Origin: Candidatus Leptofilum gracile
GTDB taxonomy: Bacteria > Chloroflexota > Anaerolineae > Promineifilales > Promineifilaceae
DNA: 64,000 nucleotides
Assembly (NCBI GenBank): GCA_016713825.1
Contig: JADJOJ010000009.1
Location: forward strand, 186,001-250,000
Direction: 5' to 3'
Shown here piece after piece: positions 16,171-22,287 of the stretch. A program made the translations under genes and the position numbers. The notes below the pieces were generated by a model that saw only the letters and a list, made by a program, of their open reading frames with translations, was not told the origin of the DNA and did not search any database. The stretch's first letter is position 1; each line of letters begins with the position of its first letter.

Positions 16171-16613
16171 CAAAGACGTTGAACCGAAAGAGTACGCAGC
16201 AAAGGAGCGGAATTCAATAAAATTTCCTTACCGCTCCTTCAAGCTGACGATGCAATTCCTTAATTTATTTCATCGTCAGCCCAAAGCGGGTTTTAGAGAG
16301 TCTTTCCCAGGGCTGAAAGAAAGACAACAGCGCCGCTGCTGAATGGGTCGGGGAGTCGTTTGGGCGAAAAACCTTTGAGTAGTCCAAACCGGAAGTGCCA
16401 CCGTTATCTGGGCATAGACCTAAGTAATAATTAATTGTGAATGGTTAATTTTTAATTGTTAATGGGTTGAAGAGAGTGGAGCTGGCTACACATGACGCGC
16501 TAACACGGGCGCGTTTTTTGTTTCAGCTTAAGCCGGGTGGCACCACGAGAGTGAATTTTTTGAACGCTCTCGTCCCAGCAGCGATTTAGTTCGCTGGGAC
16601 GAGAGCGTTTTTT
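16171..16613 (+). promoter_or_regulatory. T-box riboswitch (tRNA-Trp sensing) upstream of trpB2
   Basis: The leader shows T-box landmarks in order. These are the AGAGTA stem-I motif (16189-16194), an AGAGAG...GGGCTGAAAG distal element (about 16295-16319), a 3' stem-I strand GCTGCTGAA-TGG-GTC whose TGG (16344-16346) is the likely specifier for Trp, the T-box sequence AGCCGGGTGGCACCACGAG (16531-16549), and an intrinsic terminator. Uncharged tRNA-Trp should pair with TGG and the T-box and favour antitermination, switching on trpB2 and downstream genes. Two extra hairpins (AAGGAGCGG/CCGCTCCTT and CTGACGATG/CATCGTCAG, about 16202-16280) sit inside stem I, which is unusual. An AT-rich repeat lies in the linker. 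Confidence 0.92.
16565..16613 (+). terminator. T-box intrinsic terminator
   Basis: CGCTCTCGTCCCAGC (16565-16579) pairs perfectly with 16593-16607 and is followed by six T residues. The left arm follows the T-box sequence, so formation of the antiterminator competes with this stem. Confidence 0.93.
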
Positions 16614-16658
16614 GTTTTGATTTGGCCACAGAGGGCACAGAGATTTAAGAGGTTTGAG

Positions 16659-16724
16659 AGCGCTCTGGCCGGTCTCCTGACCGAGCCAGCAAAGGTGGCG
16701 CGGTGGGACACCGGCCACAGCGCT
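16659..16724 (+). repeat. 66-nt structured element, copy A (before trpB2)
   Basis: The 15-base arms AGCGCTCTGGCCGGT and ACCGGCCACAGCGCT pair with one mismatch and enclose smaller foldbacks (GGTC...GACC). A second copy at 19824-19889 ahead of trpS shares most positions and has substitutions on both arms. It is probably an RNA or REP-like hairpin. Confidence 0.85.
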
Positions 16725-16780
16725 AACAGTTTTTCTCATTCTCCTCTGTGAACTCTGTGGCAAAAATAAAGGAGTAGATC

Positions 16781-18145
16781 ATGAGCGATAGTACGAAGTT
16801 TTTGTTGGATGAAAGCAAGCTGCCCAAGGCGTGGTACAACATCAATGCCGACATGCCGGTACCGCCGGAACCGGTACTGAATCCGCAAACGCTGGAGCCG
16901 GTGACGCCGGACTTTCTCAGCGTGCTGTTCCCCATGAGCCTGATCATGCAGGAAATTAGCACCGAGGCGCAGATTGAAATTCCGGAGCCGGTGCGTGAGA
17001 TTTACAAGCTGTGGCGGCCCACGCCGATGTTTCGGGCGCGCCGCCTGGAGCTGGCGCTAGATACACCCGCGCACATCTACTACAAGTACGAGGGTGTTAG
17101 TCCGGTGGGGTCGCATAAGCCGAATACGGCCGTTCCCCAAGCGTTCTACAACAAAGAAGCCGGCACCAAGGCGCTCACCACCGAGACCGGGGCCGGGCAG
17201 TGGGGTTCGGCGCTGGCGATGGCCTGCAACTTTTTTGGGCTGGATTTGGAAGTGTACATGGTGAAGGTCTCTTACAACCAGAAGCCGTACCGGCGCATGG
17301 TGATTGAAAATTACGGGGCAGACGTGTATGCCAGCCCGACGGATAGAACGCAGTACGGCCGTTCCGTCCTCGCCGAACATCCCGATTCACCCGGCTCCCT
17401 GGGCATCGCCATTTCGGAGGCGGTGGAAGCGGCCGCCACCTCTGGCGGAGCCAAAAAGTACAGCCTCGGCTCCGTGCTGAACCACGTGCTGATGCACCAA
17501 ACCGTCATCGGCGAAGAGACGCTGCTGCAAATGGAGATGGCGGGCGAATACCCAGACGTGATTGTGGCTTGCACCGGCGGCGGCTCCAATTTTGGCGGCT
17601 TTGCCTTCCCATTTGTGCGCGAAAACCTGAAGCATGGCAAAAAGACCACCATCATCGCCGCCGAACCGGCCGCTTCGCCCAGCCTGACGCGCGGCACCTA
17701 CACCTTCGACTACGGCGACACGGCCAAGATGGCTCCCGTGGTCAAAATGCACACGCTGGGTCACAGCTTTGTACCGCCGACCATCCACGCCGGTGGCTTG
17801 CGCTATCACGGCATGGCCCCGCAGGTGAGCGCCCTGGTGAACAATGGCGACATCCAGGCCCAGGCCGTGCCGCAGCTGGAAACGTTCCAGGCGGCGATGA
17901 CCTTCACCCGCGCCGAGGGCATCATCCCCGCGCCAGAATCCACCCACGCCATCGCCGTGGCTCTGCGGGAAGCGATGAAGTGCAAGGAAAGCGGCGAAAA
18001 GAAGGTGATCGCTTTCAACCTGAGCGGCCACGGCCACTTCGACATGGCCGCCTATGATGCGTACAACAAGGGTCAACTGGAAGATTATGAATATCCGGCC
18101 GAGGCGATTGCTGAGGCGATGGCGCAGCTGCCGCAGGTTGGGTAA
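16781..18145 (+). CDS. trpB: Tryptophan synthase beta chain, TrpB2-like
   Basis: A 454-residue PLP enzyme that joins indole and serine to make tryptophan. It is longer than TrpB1 (about 400) and carries the N-terminal extension and wording of the TrpB2 branch (LWRPTPMFRARRLE, ETGAGQWGSALAMA). The cofactor Lys is in VGSHKPNTA (about residue 113), and the phosphate loop is CTGGGSNFGG. AAAGGAG precedes the ATG. No trpA is in the window; TrpB2 proteins often act without a tight alpha partner or salvage free indole. The upstream Trp T-box supports a real role in tryptophan supply. Confidence 0.94.
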   Translation: MSDSTKFLLDESKLPKAWYNINADMPVPPEPVLNPQTLEPVTPDFLSVLFPMSLIMQEISTEAQIEIPEPVREIYKLWRPTPMFRARRLELALDTPAHIYYKYEGVSPVGSHKPNTAVPQAFYNKEAGTKALTTETGAGQWGSALAMACNFFGLDLEVYMVKVSYNQKPYRRMVIENYGADVYASPTDRTQYGRSVLAEHPDSPGSLGIAISEAVEAAATSGGAKKYSLGSVLNHVLMHQTVIGEETLLQMEMAGEYPDVIVACTGGGSNFGGFAFPFVRENLKHGKKTTIIAAEPAASPSLTRGTYTFDYGDTAKMAPVVKMHTLGHSFVPPTIHAGGLRYHGMAPQVSALVNNGDIQAQAVPQLETFQAAMTFTRAEGIIPAPESTHAIAVALREAMKCKESGEKKVIAFNLSGHGHFDMAAYDAYNKGQLEDYEYPAEAIAEAMAQLPQVG

Positions 18146-18230
18146 TTTGTGTCAATTTTAACTTGTAGTGTGATTTCAAAAGTTAATTTGGGTGCAATTC
18201 TGGGTTGAAATCTTTTCCAGAGGGGTCTTA

Positions 18231-18262
18231 AATCAATTACTTAATTACTCAATTACCCAATA
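18231..18262. repeat. Single arm of the AATTACTCAATTAC repeat
   Basis: AATCAATTACTTAATTACTCAATTACCC lies in the trpB2-trpE spacer, just ahead of the trpE ribosome binding site. It is the same word family as the hairpins at 7981 and 29933 but without the opposite arm. Confidence 0.6.
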
Positions 18263-18279
18263 ACGTACGGAGTAATTTC

Positions 18280-19818
18280 ATGGCAAGATCAGAAACTGTT
18301 TACACACCCTCATTGGCGCAGTTTCGGGAGTTGGCGGCGGGGCCAGCCAACTTGATTCCAGTTTATCGGGAGTTTGCGGCCGATTTGGAGACGCCGGTGT
18401 CGGTTTACCTGAAGCTGATGGATGAGCTGGGGCCGTCGTTTTTGCTGGAATCGGTGGAAGGCGGCGAGCAGGTGGGGCGGTACTCTTTTGTGGGGGTGGC
18501 ACCGCGCGGGATGATTAGCTTGAACGGCCGTTCCGTCACCATCGAAAGAAGTTCAACTTCTCAAAGAGATCGAACTTCTGACACCCGCGATCTGGCCGAC
18601 GGCGAAGACGTGCTGCACGTGCTCAAGGAAGAGCTGGGCCAGTTTGTCCACGCCGACCTGCCCGGCCTGCCCCGCTTCAACGGTGGCGCAGTGGGCTACC
18701 TGGGGTACGATGTGGTCCGCTTTTTTGAGAAATTGCCGGAAACGGCCGTATCCATCCTCGACATCCCCGACGCCATTTTTTTGCTGGCCGACACCCTCGT
18801 CGTGTTCGACCATGCCCGCCATCGGCTGCTCATTTTGGCCAATACCCACGTCAACGGGGATGTGGAAGCGGCTTACGTGGAAGCGATTCAGCGGATTGAA
18901 CGGATTAGCGAACGGTTGTTACGGCCGTTGCCTGCCATCCCCCGCCGCCGTTGGCGCAGCGACAACAAAAATCTCGCCGAAACGCTCACCAGCAACATGC
19001 CCCAAAGCCGCTACGAAGCGATGGTGCGCCAGGCCAAAGAACACATCGCGGCGGGCGACATCTTCCAGGTGGTGCTGAGCCAGCGCTTTAGCCGCCAGAC
19101 CAGCGCCCATCCGTTTGCCATCTACCGCGCCCTGCGCATGCTCAACCCGTCCCCCTACATGTTCTTCTTCGACTTTGGGCCAGACATGCAGGTGATCGGC
19201 GCGTCGCCAGAAATGCACGTGCGGCTGGAGGACGGCATCGCCAGCGTGCGCCCCATCGCGGGCACGCGCCCCCGTGGCGCCACCCCCGCCGAGGACAACG
19301 CCCTGGCAGAAGAGCTGCTGGCCGATCCCAAAGAGCGGGCCGAACACGTCATGCTCATCGATTTGGGCCGGAACGACATCGGCCGGGTCAGCGAGTACGG
19401 CACGGTCAACGTCAGCGATTTGATGGTGGTAGAGCGGTACAGCCACGTCATGCACATCGTCAGCCACGTGGAAGGGCAGCTGCGCGACGGTATGGATGCT
19501 TACGACCTGATGCGGGCCACCTTCCCGGCGGGCACCGTCAGCGGGGCACCCAAAGTGCGCGCCATGCAAATCATCGAGGAGCTGGAAGGGCAGCGGCGCG
19601 GCCTGTACGCGGGCGCGGCGGGCTACTTGAGCTACGACGGCAGCATGGACACCTGCATCGCCATCCGCACCATGCTGATGCAGGGGGACCAGATTCACGT
19701 CCAGGCGGGGGCCGGCATCGTCGCCGACAGCGACCCGGCCACCGAGCATCAGGAAACAGTCAACAAAGCCAAAGCCCTCTTCGTCGCCGTGGATCGGGCC
19801 GAGGATGGGTTGTTGTAA
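18280..19818 (+). CDS. trpE: Anthranilate synthase component I
   Basis: A 512-residue enzyme that converts chorismate and ammonia to anthranilate together with TrpG. Feedback-site residues LLESVEGGEQVGRYSF (about 44-60) and catalytic blocks IAGTRPRG, EHVMLIDLGRNDIGRV, HIVSHVEGQLRDG, FPAGTVSGAPKVRAM and QAGAGIVADSDP are all present. The ATG at 18280 follows CGGAG. Residues about 90-103 (SSTSQRDRTSD) are encoded by GAAGTTCAACTTC-type repeat DNA like that in the spacer at 22199-22257, so a loop appears to have gained a repeat in frame. Confidence 0.96.
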   Translation: MARSETVYTPSLAQFRELAAGPANLIPVYREFAADLETPVSVYLKLMDELGPSFLLESVEGGEQVGRYSFVGVAPRGMISLNGRSVTIERSSTSQRDRTSDTRDLADGEDVLHVLKEELGQFVHADLPGLPRFNGGAVGYLGYDVVRFFEKLPETAVSILDIPDAIFLLADTLVVFDHARHRLLILANTHVNGDVEAAYVEAIQRIERISERLLRPLPAIPRRRWRSDNKNLAETLTSNMPQSRYEAMVRQAKEHIAAGDIFQVVLSQRFSRQTSAHPFAIYRALRMLNPSPYMFFFDFGPDMQVIGASPEMHVRLEDGIASVRPIAGTRPRGATPAEDNALAEELLADPKERAEHVMLIDLGRNDIGRVSEYGTVNVSDLMVVERYSHVMHIVSHVEGQLRDGMDAYDLMRATFPAGTVSGAPKVRAMQIIEELEGQRRGLYAGAAGYLSYDGSMDTCIAIRTMLMQGDQIHVQAGAGIVADSDPATEHQETVNKAKALFVAVDRAEDGLL

Positions 19819-19823
19819 AAACG

Positions 19824-19889
19824 CGTGCTCTGGCCGGTTTCTGACCGCGCCAGCATAGGCGGCACGGCGAGGACGCCGGCCGCAGCGCT
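19824..19889 (+). repeat. 66-nt structured element, copy B (before trpS)
   Basis: It aligns with copy A at 16659-16724 over its full length, with compensating changes in the arms (CTCTGGCCGGT opposite GCCGGCCGCAG). It fills the trpE-trpS spacer directly ahead of the trpS ribosome binding site. Confidence 0.85.
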
Positions 19890-19907
19890 GATCAATTTGA
19901 GGTAACT

Positions 19908-20927
19908 ATGAGTAAAAAACGAGTTCTTAGCGGTATTCAACCATCGGGCAATATTCATCTGGGCAACTACCTGGGTGCCGTCAAAAACTGGGTCGCCGGG
20001 CAGGATGAGAAAGAGAATTTCTTCTGCGTGGTCGATTTGCACAGTCTGACCGTGCCGCAAGACCCGGTGGAGCTGCGCTTCCAAACCCGCGCCCTGGCAG
20101 CGATGCTGCTGGCTGCCGGAATCGATCCGCAGAAAAGCACCTTGTTTGTGCAAAGCCACGTCACCGCCCACGCCGAGGCGTGTTGGCTGCTCAACTGCGT
20201 CACGCCGCTGGGTTGGCTGCAGCGGATGACGCAGTTCAAAGACAAATCGGCCAAGCAGGAGAGTGTGGGCGTGGCGCTGCTGGATTACCCCGTGCTGCAA
20301 GCGGCGGACATTCTGCTGTACGATGCGCATGAGGTGCCGGTGGGTGAAGACCAAAAGCAGCACATCGAGCTGACGCGTGACATCGCCCAGCGCTTCAACC
20401 ATATCTACGAAGAACCCTTCTTCACGCTGCCAGAGCCCAAAATCCCCACCATTGGGGCGCGGCTGATGGGGCTGGATGATCCGACGGCGAAGATGTCCAA
20501 GAGTCTGGCACACGTGCGCGGGCACGCTATCCGCCTGCTGGATGATCCCAAAGAGATCATGCGCTCCTTCAAAAAAGCGGTAACTGATTCGGGCAACGAG
20601 ATTCGCTTCTCGGACGACCCGGAGAAGGCGGGGGTGAACAACCTGCTGGGCATCTACAAAGCGGTCACCGGCAAGTCTAACGAGGATGTGGAGGCCGATT
20701 TTGCCAACGCACGCGGCTACGGGGACCTGAAAAAGGGTGTGGCTGAGGTGGTGATTGAGTATCTGGCCCCGCTGCAAGCCCGTTACCAGGCGCTGATGGA
20801 CGACCCGGCGGAGCTGGATCGGATTTTGGCAATTGGGGCGGAACAGGCAACGGCCGTTGCCCAACCCAAGCTGCGCGAAATGAAGGAAATGATGGGACTG
20901 GTTTTGCCAGTATCCGGTAATCGGTAA
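19908..20927 (+). CDS. trpS: Tryptophanyl-tRNA synthetase
   Basis: A 339-residue class I aminoacyl-tRNA synthetase that charges tRNA-Trp. The HIGH-like motif is PSGNIHLGNYLGA (residues 11-23) and the KMSKS loop is AKMSKSLAHV (about 196). Length and order fit the bacterial family. Start by ATG after GAGGT. Its place inside a trp biosynthetic cluster behind a tRNA-Trp sensing T-box links charging demand to supply. The last codons and the stop (AAT CGG TAA) are supplied by the left arm of a GGTAATC repeat, so the C-terminus seems to have been rewritten by the repeat. Confidence 0.96.
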   Translation: MSKKRVLSGIQPSGNIHLGNYLGAVKNWVAGQDEKENFFCVVDLHSLTVPQDPVELRFQTRALAAMLLAAGIDPQKSTLFVQSHVTAHAEACWLLNCVTPLGWLQRMTQFKDKSAKQESVGVALLDYPVLQAADILLYDAHEVPVGEDQKQHIELTRDIAQRFNHIYEEPFFTLPEPKIPTIGARLMGLDDPTAKMSKSLAHVRGHAIRLLDDPKEIMRSFKKAVTDSGNEIRFSDDPEKAGVNNLLGIYKAVTGKSNEDVEADFANARGYGDLKKGVAEVVIEYLAPLQARYQALMDDPAELDRILAIGAEQATAVAQPKLREMKEMMGLVLPVSGNR

Positions 20928-20985
20928 TCGGTGGTCGGTAATCGGTAGAAGAAAACCGATTACCGATTACGGTTTACCGATTACC
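20915..20985. repeat. GGTAATCGGTAATC hairpin overlapping trpS stop
   Basis: The left arm of tandem CGGTAAT words begins inside trpS and supplies its TAA. The right arm (CCGATTACCGATTAC) ends just before the trpG ribosome binding site. Related copies lie at 31881-31959, 60190-60246 and 63436-63516. Confidence 0.85.
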
Positions 20986-20999
20986 AAACAGAGGTGACT

Positions 21000-21563
21000 A
21001 TGTTAGTTGTCATTGATAATTACGATTCGTTTACCTACAACCTGGTGCAGTATTTGGGTGAGCTGGGGCAGGAAATCCAGGTGTTCCGCAATGACCAGGT
21101 GACGCTGGAGGAGATTCGGGCGCTGAAGCCGGACCACATCGTCATCAGCCCAGGGCCGGGCGACCCGAACGATGGCGGCATTTCGCTGGACGTTTTGCGC
21201 GAATTTGGGCCGACGACGCCAATTTTTGGCGTTTGTTTGGGGCATCAATGCATTGGCCAGGCGTACGGCGGCCAGGTGGTGCGCGCGCCGCGGTTGATGC
21301 ACGGCAAGGTGTCGAAGGTGTACCATAACGGCAGCGGCCTCTTTTCTGGCGTGCCCAGCCCGTTTAACGCCACGCGCTACCATTCGCTCATCGTCGAGGA
21401 GCCAATTCCCGACGATTTGGAGGTGACGGCGTTCACCAGCCAGGGCGAGGTGATGGGGGTGCGGCACAAGGAGTTTCCCACCGTGGGCGTGCAGTTCCAC
21501 CCAGAAAGCATCCTAACGGAGCACGGCAAGCGCATTTTGCAAAATTTTTTGGAGCAGCGTTGA
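21000..21563 (+). CDS. trpG: Anthranilate synthase component II (glutamine amidotransferase)
   Basis: A 187-residue class I glutamine amidotransferase that supplies ammonia to TrpE. The catalytic Cys is in FGVCLGHQCIGQAYGG (Cys79), and the His/Glu pair is in VQFHPESILTEHG. The start MLVVIDNYDSFTYN is typical. The ATG at 21000 with GAGG just upstream is preferred over a GTG two codons earlier. It is separated from trpE by trpS rather than fused or adjacent. A GNAT gene starts seven bases after the stop. Confidence 0.95.
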   Translation: MLVVIDNYDSFTYNLVQYLGELGQEIQVFRNDQVTLEEIRALKPDHIVISPGPGDPNDGGISLDVLREFGPTTPIFGVCLGHQCIGQAYGGQVVRAPRLMHGKVSKVYHNGSGLFSGVPSPFNATRYHSLIVEEPIPDDLEVTAFTSQGEVMGVRHKEFPTVGVQFHPESILTEHGKRILQNFLEQR

Positions 21564-21569
21564 TGTTTA

Positions 21570-22013
21570 ATGGATGAGACCGTGACACAAAAAAATATTC
21601 GTACAAGGCTGGCCCAGCCATCTGACTATGAGCGGATAATCTCTGTGATGCCGTCTTGGTGGAACGGCCGTAATTTAACGGCATTGCTCCCGGAGTTGTT
21701 CCTCCTTCACTTTTACGATACTTCCTTTATCGTAGAACAAGGGGGTGAATTGATTGGGTTCCTGGTGGGGTTTATGTCACAATCTCGTCAAGATGAAGCG
21801 TATATTCATTTTATAGGAATTCACCCGGATTTTCGGCAGCAAAATATTGGGGCAACGCTGTACAAGCGGTTCTTTGAGATATGTAGAACGCGAGGCAGAA
21901 GTATTGTCCGTGCTCAAACGTCCCCTGTGAATACGGGGTCGGTTAAGTTTCATACGAAGATGGGATTCCAGGTTGAACACAAAGACAAAGTGATGTTTAC
22001 CAAGTATCTCTAG
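21570..22013 (+). CDS. GNAT-family N-acetyltransferase
   Basis: A 147-residue acyl-CoA-dependent acetyltransferase. The beta4-alpha3 acetyl-CoA loop reads IGIHPDFRQQNIGATLYKRF (about residues 85-104), a clear Q/RxxGxG/A motif, and SPVNTGSVKFHTKMGFQ is the usual motif B. The substrate is unknown. It is tightly linked to trpG, so it is probably co-transcribed, though no tryptophan-pathway role is evident. Codon use looks somewhat more AT-rich than its neighbours, which could mean later acquisition. Confidence 0.88.
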   Translation: MDETVTQKNIRTRLAQPSDYERIISVMPSWWNGRNLTALLPELFLLHFYDTSFIVEQGGELIGFLVGFMSQSRQDEAYIHFIGIHPDFRQQNIGATLYKRFFEICRTRGRSIVRAQTSPVNTGSVKFHTKMGFQVEHKDKVMFTKYL

Positions 22014-22198
22014 TAGTGTATTTTCAGCATTTTAGCCATCGTTTGATTATGTTGTCTTGTCGAACAGAGTGAGGAATATTTTTACTTACCACGTTGGAAG
22101 ATTCCTCGTTTTACGCAGAACAACAATGTGGCAAAATTGACGTTTTCGGAATGTCGATTTACGATACGAGTTGCTTTGTAAATAACAACGCACATCGG

Positions 22199-22257
22199 AA
22201 GAAGTTCAACTTTTTCTCCAATTGGGCAACTGATTCGAGATGAAAAGTTGAACTTCT
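22199..22257. repeat. GAAGTTCAACTTTT inverted repeat
   Basis: GAAGAAGTTCAACTTTT and AAAAGTTGAACTTC face each other in the spacer upstream of the M16 peptidase gene. The GAAGTTCAACTTC core recurs inside trpE near 18550. Confidence 0.75.
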
Positions 22258-22287
22258 GGCGTAGATTGTGCCTTTTGAAGGAACCTT

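Noticed and set aside
16124..16342. A 72-codon frame in the trp leader
   Set aside because: It overlaps the promoter and T-box stem I, whose RNA motifs explain the sequence.
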